Part shown: positions 47,201 through 58,373 of the stretch, piece by piece
Position numbering within the stretch: the first letter of the stretch is position 1
Layout: the number at the start of each line of letters is the position of its first letter
From: Scenedesmus sp. ARA3
Lineage: Eukaryota > Chlorophyta > Chlorophyceae > Sphaeropleales > Scenedesmaceae
Assembly (NCBI GenBank): GCA_004335835.1
Contig: RWJK01001315.1
Coordinates: 68,434-132,433 of the forward strand
Reading direction: 5' to 3'
DNA length: 64,000 nucleotides
Position numbers and translations under genes: made by a program
The notes under the pieces: model-generated
Told to the model about the DNA's origin: nothing
The model's database searches: none
The model's input: the letters and a program-made list of their open reading frames with translations, nothing else

Positions 47201-48157
47201 CCAAGACCCTGCACACCTGCTGGGCGCATCTTTGTCTGTAAGCCGTGCGGCAGCTGGCAGGTCCTCCTCCGGTGGCCATGGCTGCTGCTGGGACTGGTGC
47301 TGTGCCTGCAGAGCTTGGCTGCTGTTTGCAGCGGCTGCTGATGTTTCTGCTGCGCTCTGCTGGTCCGGCTGCTGCTGCAATTGACATTGTTGCTGCTGCT
47401 GGGGTGCTGGTGTGGCTGCCCATGTCAGAGGTGTGCTGATGCCCACAAATGTAACAGGGGCTGCTGGGGTCTGCAGCAGCAGGTGCAGCAAGCAGGCATG
47501 GTCACAAGCAGACACAACATCCGTGTTTTACTTCTGCTCATTATGAGCAGCTGCTGCTGTTTTTGTGACATAAACACACATCGTTGCTATGATGCTGAAG
47601 GTTGTCGTGTGTGTTGATGCAGTTACAGGAGCGTTGCATTATTCCCAACCAGTTTGATGTTGGCGCTGCTGACATCTGCATCCTGTGGCAAATCGCTGGT
47701 TGAACTCACCGCAATCTTCAGCAGCTGCAATACAGAGGACCTTGCATGCTGCTCATGGCCATGAAGAACATGAATTACAGCATCTGCTTGCTGCAGGGCT
47801 GCCTCCCATGCAGCATCATCCTGCAAGAGCCGTGGGTGCAGATGTGAATTCCAAGCAGCACTGGTGCTTTCACTGTTCAGTGAATCCAAGCAACGGCTTA
47901 ATTGAGCTGCCGAAAAGTTGCAGATAAACAGCCAAACACTATAGTACCCACCGATGGCGCTTGCTGTCTGTTCCAGTCTAATACTTCATGTCCAGCACTC
48001 TGCAGGCAGTGGTGCAGTGCATCAACCGCATGTTACAGCCTGACGCCTATCAGGCTCGGCTGCTGCATAACCACATGTGCTACATCCAGATCACCTCCAA
48101 GTAATTGGCAACATTCTTAGCTATGTAGCCATCTGGAGGATACACGACTGCTCGCAT
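42629..48157 (-). CDS. AK7: Adenylate kinase 7 with DPY-30-like motif
   Basis: Fourteen exons: 48157-48095, 47999-47952, 47820-47710, 47470-47217, 47087-46725, 46442-46225, 45955-45849, 45748-45518, 45338-45150, 44942-44598, 44345-43989, 43735-43586, 43377-43220 and 42923-42629; 962 residues. The N-terminal third is an NAD-binding/epimerase-like domain (MRAVVYPPDGYIAKNVANYL; YVVCPGVLYGAGEDDSQMH; RNRLPTLHVQDLAAFAEAV). The kinase domain begins with PLRILIRGPPAAGKTHLAQR (Walker A), followed by NQGWVMEGWM, LLPHFFIE and LDVPEDELLRRV. Near residues 810-850, LPAVMAGLVKVALSRPADPC plus VIADELL matches the DPY-30 dimerisation helix found at the AK7 C-terminus. Long alanine tracts interrupt the chain. 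AK7 acts in cilia and flagella, converting 2 ADP to ATP and AMP. It is head-to-head with the SET-domain gene. The exon 12 acceptor could lie about 50 bp upstream. Confidence 0.88.
44157..44210. repeat. (AGC)18 run coding for polyalanine in AK7 exon 11
   Basis: An uninterrupted triplet run, read as GCT (Ala) on the minus strand. Homology between AK7 and its pseudogene ends right beside it. Confidence 0.85.
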
Positions 48158-48446
48158 GCTTGTCTGTCAATGTTCGAAGCTCATCTGTAGTTGACTGTCC
48201 GGATTCTCATCTTCTTGAGCCACAGAGTCTTTAAATGGTGGTTAAAAGAAGTTTCATTTGCTGTTGTGGTTCCGTGCAACCTGTGCACACAACCCTGGTC
48301 TGTTACCTGCTGGACAACGTTCACTACACTTCAAAAGGGCGGGCTGTTCACCTGCTGTACGCCATCACGTACGAGAAACAAGCACGTATTTTGATTACAA
48401 CATTTGACGCAGTGGTCGTTCAAACAGGGGGCACCCTTCCGCAGCG
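48158..48446. promoter_or_regulatory. Compact divergent promoter region, AK7 and SET-domain gene
   Basis: Only 289 bp separate the two start codons, so both core promoters and 5' UTRs must overlap or abut. No TATA box is evident. Confidence 0.45.
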
Positions 48447-51400
48447 ATGCACGCAAGCAACCTGGGCAGAGCCAGTTCTTTTGCCAGCTCACGCAAACAA
48501 ACAGTACAACTGCCAAACGTCGCTCAATATCGACGACGCCTGAACGCAGCTGGTGCAGACACTGCAGCAGCAGGGGCAGCAGCAGCAGCAGACAGTTCAC
48601 ATGGCTCGCTGGCAGAAAGGGCTTCAGCACTAGAGGCTTGGGTGGAGAAGTACTGTGCACCATGGCCTTCTCAGCTACAACCAGTGCTAAAAAACAACAA
48701 TGGGTAAGCCTTGCAGCTGGGCACAGCACGACTAGGACTAGTTGTGGCACCGCGAAAGCCAACTCTGCCATGTGTGGCTGCAGGGAGCACCGGATGATGG
48801 CTGCAGCCGCCATTCAGGAATCACAAGTACTGCTGCAAGTTCCGGATACGCTGTTTATGACTGCAAACACAGCAGTAAAAAGCAAGCTGTGTGGCAATTT
48901 TGTCAAGTCGGCAGAACTTCCTGAGTGGCAGGTGCGTTGCTGGCCCAGCCCAGCCAGCCAGCCAACCAACACGCACAATTAGAGCACAGAACTACGCAGC
49001 CTTAGTCGTGCAGCATCACTTGCTGCAGCAGTCATGGACACCTGGTCGTGTTTGTCACCCAGAGCATCATGAAAGCGGCGCAGTCAACATGTCATCAGCA
49101 GCAGTGACAGCATTGAGCTGCTTCTACGGGCTGGCTGCTATGCATGCTCAAGGACTCTCACCACAGCACACCCCCTGGGCTGAGAGGGATGGCTGCTGAC
49201 ACCATTTGATGGGCACCACCTGCTGCAGGCGCTGGTGCTGCACTTGCTATGCGAGCGTGCTGCTGGGGCTGACAGCTTCTGGGCGCCATACATCGCAGTG
49301 CTGGGGCAGCAGGTGCGTAGGCAGCTGAATGCTGCTAGTGTGGCACGCGACAGAGTCTGAAAGCTCGGACTGGCAGCAGATGAATGATGATGTCAGGGCG
49401 CAGCAGCAGCTGCCTTCATCATGTCCCAGGCCGCTTGTGCCTGTCAACACCCATTGTTGTGCAGTCACATTATATTGCAGTGCAGCACGTTTCTTCAAGC
49501 TCAAACAATTCAACCGTGGTTCACTTCATCTGCACGCGCTGCTCCTGCTGTGCGCAGCGCCACCACCCGCTGCTGTGTGGCAGTGAGCTGCAGGGCCAGC
49601 TGGCTGGCTCGCCCATGCTGCGGCTGCTGACTGACAGGCTGCAACAGGTGCATGAGGTGAGGCACAGGGCTGCAACAGGTGCATGAGGTGAGGCACAGGG
49701 CTGCAACAGGTGCATGAGGTGAGGCACAGGGCTGCCGGCGCCCTCGGCTCGGCTGATGATGCACAGCGCAGGGTTGGCAGCGCGTTGAGAGGCGGCCTGA
49801 CACAGCACTAGTGCATCAGCACTGGTAGGGCGCCCAGGACTGGTGAAGGGCAGCAGCAGGGGTAGCATGGAGTGATTGTGATGCGCGCGGCACATGTTCC
49901 TGTGTTGTGCAGCAGCTGTGGCAGCAATATTGTCTACGCCCAGCCATGGTCAAGCTTCACCTGCTGTGACTATCTTGCTGTGCTGCCTGCAGGACACTGA
50001 GCAGCTGGTAGCTGCTGGTGCCAACCAGCTGGAGGTTGCGCAGCGCTGGGAGCAGCAGACACAGGTGCGGTCGATCGCACTGCGCAGCATTGACTTGACA
50101 GCTGCTGCGGCACGCCTGTGTCTGCACACCACCATCGCAACAGCATTGCAGCAATTTCAAGGGTCAGCAGCAACCTGTTGTTCTGTTAGTGGGGAGATTT
50201 CCAAACCCAATTCCTTGCTCATTCCAGCACCTGTGCTCCTTCCCCCGCCTCCCCTGCCTTTGACATTCGTACACTGCCCACCCCACCCCTCTGCTGCTCT
50301 GCAGTCGCCGCTGGTCAGCCTGGCCAGCGTGGCCTGGGCCGCTGCCGTGCTGCTGGGCCGCTCCTTCCAGCTGGACATGAGCGAGCCTGAGCTGCCGCTG
50401 GAGCCTGACATGAGCTGGTACGGCTCCTGGCAGGCGCACGGGCCCGCAGTGCTGGCGCTTGTGCCCTGGGCAGACATGCTGCGGCACAGCAGCGAGGCAG
50501 GTGCGGCGCCTGGCAGTTGATTGAGCTTACGTCTGTAACACGTGTTATGTTATGCTGGCTTGCGCGTGCTTCGCTGCGTGATAATGCTCTGGCTGCGTGT
50601 CATGCATGCCACTCACCACCTGCTGCGCATTGCTGCCAGCCTGGGTGTGTCGTAGCTGTCATTTGATTTTTGCTGAACAGCAAGTCTGGTTTGGCCCCGT
50701 CTCACCCATTTTGATGTGTCGTGCATGATCCTGCTGCCAGGTGAGGGAGCCATGCTGGCGTATGACCCTGAGGCGCGCGCGGCGCTGCTGGCAGCGCACA
50801 AGCCGTACGCGCCTGGCGCTGAGGTGTTTGACAGCCACGGGCCGGGCCTATCATGGGCTGACCTCATCATGGACCACGGCTGCGTGGGCGAGGGCGCCAG
50901 CGACAACCCACGGTGAGACGCAGCGGCTTGCATAGCGTGCTGCCTGGTCATAGGCATGTGCAGAACGAGCCCCTGCCATGTCACTCCTGTTGGTGGCTGT
51001 AGCCCTTTTGTGAAAGTCCGTTTCATCTGTGTTAGCCCGCGGCTGATAGGCACAGCTGCTGATCTGCTGCTTCCTGCTGCTGTCGCACTGCCGCAGCTAT
51101 GACGCACTGCTGAGCCAGCACCTGCAGCCGCGGGGCCCCCGCAACGCAGCACTGCTGGAGGCGCTCACCACACTCATGGGTGGCCCGCCAGCGCTGGTGC
51201 TCACACCCAGCGGGCCTGACGTCACCTGCATGGCGGCACTGCGCGCTGGCATAGCATCAGATGCAGAGCTGATCAAGGCAGGCTGGCGCAGCGGCAGCAA
51301 GGGCAGCGATGTTGAGCTGTGTGCACGCGTGATGGGCCGGCTGTCTGTTCCAGTGTCGCTGGCGACTGAGCGGCGAGTGCTGCAGCTGCTGGAGCAGGCA

Positions 51401-51724
51401 GTGCAGGCATGCGTAGCAGCGTATCCTGCAACCATAGATGCTGACAGGCAGGAGCTGCAGCAGCTGGTTCAGCAGCAGCAGCAACAGCAGCAAGATGGTG
51501 ACAGCATAGCAGAGAGCGCAGAGGCAGAAGGCCTGCAGATACGTATAGGTGTGCTGCGCGCTCTGATTTCAGAGAAGACAGCTCTGCTGGGCTGTGCAGA
51601 AGCAGTAGCAGCCTGGCAATCGGCAGTAGGAGCGCTGGCAGCCGGTGGTGGCGCGCAGCCGACACCCGAGCAGCTGGCTGCCGTGTATGGCAGCAACAGT
51701 GATGATGACGACGGCTGGACGTAA
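48447..51724 (+). CDS. SET-domain protein, Rubisco LSMT / SETD class, with altered catalytic residues
   Basis: Eight exons: 48447-48703, 48784-48931, 49229-49312, 49558-49656, 49993-50064, 50305-50500, 50741-50912 and 51097-51724; 551 residues. The N-terminal 60 residues or so could be an organelle leader. The split SET domain is recognisable from VLLQVPDTLFMTANTAV, SFWAPYIAVLG, LVSLASVAWAAAVLLGRSF, VLALVPWADMLRHSSEAG and EVFDSHGP. It is followed by the helical substrate-binding domain (LSVPVSLATERRVLQLL), as in Rubisco large-subunit methyltransferase and SETD3-like proteins. Three normally conserved sites differ: NHS is RHS, the tyrosine of the SYG/QYD motif is His, and DYGF is DHGC. Family membership is therefore clear but lysine methyltransferase activity is doubtful. 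The ATG at 48447 is the first in frame; exon 4 ends inside a 31-bp tandem repeat. Confidence 0.82.
49641..49731. repeat. 31-bp minisatellite (three copies) spanning a 5' splice site
   Basis: Units start with gcaacaggtgcatgaggtga at 49641, 49672 and 49703. Each holds CATGAG|GTGAGG. The first copy supplies the donor of exon 4 of the SET-domain gene, and the other two are alternative donors in the intron. The 31-bp period would shift the frame if a later donor were used. Confidence 0.9.
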
Positions 51725-52338
51725 CACATTGGGGTGGCTCTGCACAGTGGCTCTAGCAGGTCGCTGGGAGCGGCTATCACATAGTAGGCTTTGACACCGA
51801 CGTCTGGGCTGCTGGCTCCCCAATGCTGTTGCAAGTAGTGCATATGGTGGTGTCAGCCTCATTGGCTAGCCAGGCATGTCTGTACAGGCCTGTCGGTCGC
51901 CTAGGCGCCTATGGGTAACATTGTCACTGCCCCGGGCTACGGCGTAGCTGATTGAGCTTTGTTGAGCCCCGAGATGCAGTGCACGCTTCTTGCAGGCAAC
52001 TGCCAACTCTCGACGTGCTGTCGCATACCAGCCAGAACTACCAAAGTGCAAGATTACAAAGTCCCAGCCTAGTTCTTAATCAAAGCTGTCTGCACGCAGT
52101 CAAATGGTGCGCAGTGACCTGGTCACGGCGTTGCGGCCTGGCTGGCAAATTCTTTCAACAAGCACCTGCTGCCAGTGCTCTTGCAGCATGCAGCCATCCG
52201 CTGCGTCACGGATGGTCAGCATGCCAGCGTAATCGAAATATGAAGTTGTTGGAAAGCCACATCCTGCACATGTGCACCGCGTACATCCTGGGCAACACAT
52301 TCCCAGCACCATGCTGGCCATGCCATGGTCCAACAGAT
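51725..52338. other. Intergenic between convergent genes
   Basis: About 610 bp with no gene seen. A minus-strand TGTAA at 52055-52059 could end the NEK transcript. Confidence 0.45.
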
Positions 52339-55300
52339 CTAGTGGTAAGACGTGCCCTGGTACGACGTGCTGCAGTAGCTTGTGGCATCATCAGCCACAG
52401 GTGCTGCGCCATGCCCACCGCCACGTGCCCCAGCCGCCCCCCGCATGCCAGGCCCAGTGGCCATCAGGTCGCTGCAGCGCTTGCGGCCAAACTGCGGCGG
52501 CACAGGCTTCACGCCCCACACGCCTGCTGCTGCCTCCTGCGCTGACGTTGTGGTCTGGTTGAGCCTGCCTGCTGCGCTGGCGCTGCTTGCCACTGCAAAA
52601 GGCGGCGGACGCGCTGAGCCGGGCCTGCAGGAAGCCAACATTCAGCGTCAATGCAATGTGTCACACATCAGTAAGGTACCCGTACATGAAAATCACTGTC
52701 ATGTTATCACACTGCATGGTGCCAATCAATCTTTGCAAACTGGCACTGCTGAGCCCGGAACAGAGTGCTTCAGACATTGCAGTAAGGGACTGAGTGAAGT
52801 GGTGCTTGCGCTGCTACCAGGCCACATGGTGCGTGGGCGCGACAAAGGAAGCTGTGTTGCCCAAGCCTCACCTGTTTTGGTAGCCAGCTGGTGGCAGCTG
52901 CTCTGGCTGCGCCACGCGTGCCATGGCTGCTGCTGCCATCATCCGCTCAAGCTCGGCCATGGCTGCTGCGTCACCTGGGTACTGCGGCCTGCTGGCTTGC
53001 TGCTGCTGCTGCTGCTGTTGTTGTGATGGCACAGCTGCTGAATGCTGCTGGGCAGGAGGTTCTTCTGCTGGTAGGGGCATCTCAAATGGATGCCTTGCAG
53101 CTGCAGCTTGCCCAGGATGCATGTAGGCACCTGCCGAGGCAGGCTGATGGCTGGCACGTTGCACAGGTTGCTGCCCCGCATCTGCTGCGCCACTGCTGCT
53201 TCTTCGCTGTCCTTGCTGACCGGATTGCTGCGGCTGCTCCTCATAAACTGCTGCAGCTGGGTTGTGATTCCTGCAAGCCATGTCCACGCCCAGCACCCTC
53301 GCCTGCAGGCAGCCAAGCATAGCAGGACAAAGCCATCATTACGTCGTAGCATTGCTCAGTTCTCAATGCTCAAGCAGTAGTGCGATGTGTCAAAAGACAC
53401 AGTGAACTCAAACTGCAGCGCAGCGCCTGCTTTCTTGCGGCTGAGCTGTCATCATGGCTGACCACTGGCACGAGGCACACCAGTGTGCAGAGCATGCCTC
53501 ACCTGGTTTACCACTGCAGGCATCTGAAGCAGCTGCGCAGCCGTCGGCCGCCGCACTGGGTTGAAGGCCAGCATCTGGCCGCACAGCTGCACCAGCGCGG
53601 CGCTGTAGGGCCCGTTGATGGGCGTGAAGCTGCCGCGCAGGATCTTGCGGATGAGCGCGCCCTCGTTCTGCGCCTCGAAGGGGTGGCAGCCCATGCAGCA
53701 CTCGTACTGCACGCCAACAGCAGCAGCAGCAGCAGGAGGTGTACGACCTTAGTTGTGCTGCTTCAAACGCACACAGTTACTGCATTCCAGCACCACAGCA
53801 GCGCATGCACACGGCCAGCACAGCTCACACTCACCAGCACCACGCCCAGCGCCCACACGTCGCTCTTCTCGTTGTAGGGCTTGTCGTCACACAGCTCCGG
53901 TGACAGGTAGTAGGGCGTGCCCACGATGGTGCGCGCAAAGTCGCTGCCACCACTCAGTGAGCGTGCAATGCCCAGGTCACCGATCTGCAGCATAAGCAGC
54001 AGCGTGATGATTGCAGTGAGCAGCTTGAATTTGATAAACGCCTCACTTTGGTGTTGGAAAGTGATGTACTGGCAGTTTGAAAGCGCCGCACTGTGAGCAC
54101 AGAAGAGGGGTTCTGCTACAGATGCATATTCAACTATTACTGCTGCTCAGCAGAGGCACAGCCAGCAGGTAGCAAGTCCTAGCTGCAAGCCCCCGCACCT
54201 TGATGTTGTCTGCTGCGTCCAGGAACAGGTTGAGGCTCTTGATGTCGCGGTGGATCAGCTTGCGGCTGTGCATGTAGGACAGGCCCAGCAGCGCCTGCGG
54301 GGGCAGCAGACATGCAACGCAGGCAGACATGCAGCACAGGCAGTCATGCCGCTGCACGTTCTGCATGTGGTGAGGCTGTTTGCGTTAGCGCTTCAGAGCT
54401 TGAAACTGCTTGCTTGATGCTGCGTTGCGTGCTGGATGGCAGTTGCATCGGATAGCAGTAGCAGCAGAGGTGCAGCTGCTCTGGGGTGCGGCTGCTGCCA
54501 TTGCTGCTGGGTTGCTGCTATTTCCTGCAGCAGCTGAGCTGCCGACGGACCTCACAGTAGCCACGCATTACCTGTATAATGTACTTCCATACTTTGCCCT
54601 CAGGTAATGGGCGCGGCTTCCCACTCCCCTGCAGCACACACGTACAGTGGCTGTGTCAGGTGCTGCAGCTTAGCCTGGTGCCCTGCTCCGCCTCCTGCAG
54701 CCCTGCCTTAGACTGCAACTACTCAAGACCACCACCAGCAGCATCAGCAGCAGCTGCTGCTTCTGCAGCCTCCAATCAGCGCTGTTGCTGCTGCTGCCGC
54801 CTGCTGCTCACCCTGATGAGGTCATGCAGGCAACCATTGGCTGCGTACTCCATGAGGATGTTTAGCTGCTCATCCTTGTCTGCACACACAACACGCGGCA
54901 ACAACCACGGCAGTGCAGCAGAAAAGGTTCAGGTAAGCCCCATCATTGTCAGCTTGCTGTTGTGGAGTAATGGCGAACTGAGTGCTCAGCAGCTGCCATG
55001 GAGTGCCTGTGCAAGCTACAGGACTGGACTGCGGCTGCACCTTCCAGCAAACCGGCATCTGTTCGGACCGTCTCCTGCATGGCACTACCTATAATCTGCC
55101 ACTGACTGCACTGAAGGCTGCGCCACGCACCTATGAAGCTGCCGTGGTGCTGCGTGATGTGTGGGTGGCTCAGCTGCGACAGCACGCGTGCCTGCAAGCA
55201 ACAGCACAAGGTGACGAGCAGCGAGCCATACCACAATGTCCCTGCAAACTAGAAGCTTGCTGTCCAAAGGTCTTTCGAGTGGTCGGCAACTCTTGCGTTT

Positions 55301-55756
55301 CACTTGCAGTGGCTGCAAGCAGGTGAAGCGTTGCCGCTGCTGCTGCTGCGAATGCTGCAGCTGCTGTTCGTACCTCATCAATTGCTTCCTCCCTGTCCAC
55401 GCGCTTCATGCCCTTCAGCTTCACTTGCTTGAGCGCATAGATACGCCCATCAGCTGCGAGCACGGTGGAATCCAGTGTCAGCTTGCTGTGCCAGCGCACT
55501 ATTCACACAATCGCCAGTGGTGGCTCCTGCAAGTACTGTTGCGTTTTTGCTGTGCTGGTGCCACTGCTGCAGTCGCCAGCGCAGCTGCACACTGGCGCCA
55601 GACTCCAGCTGCCCTGATCTTGATGACATGCTCAATAGCACCTGTTCAGTGCTATGTACATGGCCCATGCTCACCCTTTTTGACCGCCTTGTACACAGTG
55701 CCAAAAGAGCCCTTGGAGATGGTCTCCACCAATTCAAAGTCATCCTGGTGCACCAT
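52339..55756 (-). CDS. NIMA-related (NEK-type) serine/threonine protein kinase
   Basis: Ten exons on the minus strand: 55756-55675, 55453-55374, 55191-55131, 54879-54812, 54628-54572, 54294-54199, 53984-53835, 53706-53503, 53302-52872 and 52624-52339; 504 residues. The kinase domain begins almost at the start: glycine loop [13 protein letters not shown], catalytic Lys in [38 protein letters not shown], catalytic loop [16 protein letters not shown] in place of [17 protein letters not shown] and [10 protein letters not shown]. The order and the GTPYYLSPE motif fit the NEK family. The 230-residue tail is Gln-, Ala- and Pro-rich and probably disordered. All ATP-binding and catalytic residues are present, so it should be active. 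NEKs control cilium length and cell division in algae, a possible role here. It is head-to-head with snurportin. Confidence 0.9.
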
Positions 55757-56461
55757 ACAATGTTTGCAGATGTCAAGCAGCTGTGGTCACTGGTTTGCTG
55801 ACACTTGCATGGATAGTATGTTGCTGACAATGCTGGCACCTACCAAGCGGTCTGCAGATCGTGCCATGCTGATGCTGCCGCCGCGCACAGCAGCAGCTGA
55901 GTCAAAGCTGGGCACCAGACTTGTTGAGTGCCCGCAGTGCGCCACGCCTATACCTTTTCCTAAGGTGATAGGTTGATGGCAATTCTATATCATTTCACGT
56001 TCATATTTGATGCAACCACAGCTGTCGTGAAGCCACCGAGTTGCTGCTTATATCCTTGCACCAGCCTGGAAGGAGGTGTACCGAAGGTGCAAGACGTCGA
56101 CGCAGCGGCAACTTTCTGATGGTGCTAGATTTAGTTAGCCGAGCAGTGTATCACTTGCTTATACTCAAGGGGCCTTCGTCAGGGCTCGACATGCCATGTC
56201 AAACCCATGATGGGTTTTGCCACAGGAGGGCCAGGCCTACACCACCATTACCAATTGCTGAACCTTTCTTGTGTTGAGAACAGCATTAGAAAATGCCACC
56301 AGTACCCTCCTTACATAGCTGTGATCAGTTCGTATCAAAGCTCACCGCCCAAACTGTAAGCAGCTCCGGGTCGTGAGCGCTAGCCCATTGCCTGCTCATA
56401 CCCACATAACCTCAAGTTAATCTAAATAAGATACATTTAAAAGCAGCTCCAGCCGCAGGCC
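55757..56461. other. Shared upstream region of NEK and snurportin genes
   Basis: About 700 bp between divergent starts. No additional exon with coding character was found. Confidence 0.45.
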
Positions 56462-58335
56462 ATGAGCCGACGAGCTGCTGCCAAGGAGGGCAGCAGCAGT
56501 GCTTACACCAGCTTCCAACAGAAACGACGAGCGCAGGCGCTTGACAGACAGAAGAATGCTCGTGAGGACAAGGTGCAGCAGCTCAGGACTCTGGCCCTGG
56601 CTGCCATGCAGGTGGGTGAGGTGAAACAGGCATCCGCATGGTGGGCTTGCCTGCTGGGTGAAGCACGGCATACAAGCACAGGCGTCTGCTCTTGCTGACG
56701 GCACAATGCTGTTCACCAACATGAACCTCGCAGGATGATGCTGAGGCAATGCACGAATATACACAGCAGCAACCGCAGAACAGACAGCAGCAACGGCACA
56801 GGCGCCGCGGACAGCAGCAGCAGCAGCAGCAGGAGCTGCCGCAGGACACGCAGCTGTATGGCATGGATGGCGTCAACCCGCTGCAGCTGGGCGGCTCCAT
56901 GATGAAAACCTACTTTGCGCGGCAGCTGATGCAGCCGGAGTGGATGAGCGACATACCGCAGGACCTGGGCAGCAGTTGGTGAGGGGCGGCAGCAGCAGCA
57001 GGAGGCAGCAGTTTTAGGCAGAGCATGCTGGCTGATTCATGTTTGCTCGCTCAACAGTTGACCATTGTACCTACATGAACTCAGCAGTAGTTGCAGCTGT
57101 GGTGGGCAGAGAGTGAAACTCCCATCAGTCAAATGCATGGCGCTGCTTGACAGATCAAAGTCGCCAAGTGCACTGCATGCTGGCCTTGTGTTGCTGCTGC
57201 AGGCTGGTGATGCCTCGCCCTGAGGGCAAGCGCTGCCTGGTCATCAGCACAGGGTGAGCGCAGCAGCCCAGCTGCAGCTGCTGCAAGGCAACGTGACTAG
57301 CAGCTTGCCCTGGCAGCTGTGCATGTGGTGTAGCTGGCTGTGTGCACAGTCGCTGCTCACCAGCACTGCCTGTTTGCGATGCACTCTCGAACATGAGACT
57401 GACCACTGCAGCAGCAGCAGCAGCCCCCAATGCCAAAACGCTAGATGCTTGCATTGTCACTGAGCAATCACAACCACAGCTTTGCACGCGTCTATGATGT
57501 GTGCTGCAACAAGCTACTCTTGCCTGTCATGACTTCTGTTGACAACCTCATATGCTGCAATGTTCTGTCCTGCCTGCCGCTGTGCGCTGCACCCTGCCTT
57601 TGCAGTAATTACACATATGCACGCAGCCGCACAGGTGCGCTGCTGCTGCGCTTCCCCAGCAAGCTGCCGGGCGGTGGCCCCGGCACCAGCGGCGGCGAGT
57701 CCTGCTACTGCGTGCTGGACTGCATACTGCAGGAGCAGGAGCAGCGCATACAGCATCAGCATCATCAGCAACAGCAGCAGCGAGTAGGCATGGATGCAGA
57801 CATGGCGCCTGCCGGCGAAAGCACCCCCAGCCAACCGCAGCAGCATAGTGCAAACGGCAGCAGCAGTAGCAGCAGCAGCGGCGGCTGCACCTTCTTCATC
57901 CAAGACGTGCTTGCGTGGCGCGGCTATAGCCTGGTGGACTGCTGCGCGGAGTTCCGGCTGTTCTGGCTGGCCTCTAAGCTGCAGGAGGAGGTGGGCAGCA
58001 GCAGCAGCAGCAGCAGCAGCAGCTGGAGCCTGGATGGTGGTGATCCCGGGCCTAGCCACCCACACAGGTGCGCTTCGCCAGCTGTCAAGTCAGCTGACGT
58101 TTGTTATCCACGGTCTTACAAAATGCCAACTAGTATGTCTGCACTAACAACGCAGTTCTTGTAATAATTCGTACCACGCTGCGCTGTGCGCAGTCGGCAT
58201 TGGTGTGACGTTGCGCGCTTCGGCTCTGCTGTGCTGCCCCTCCTGCCCTGCCGTGTGCTGCCGCAGGTTCAAGCTGCTGCCCTACTGGCACGCCACGCCA
58301 GACGGCCTTGCAGCTGCTGCGCGAGCAGGCGCAGC

Positions 58336-58373
<38 letters not shown>

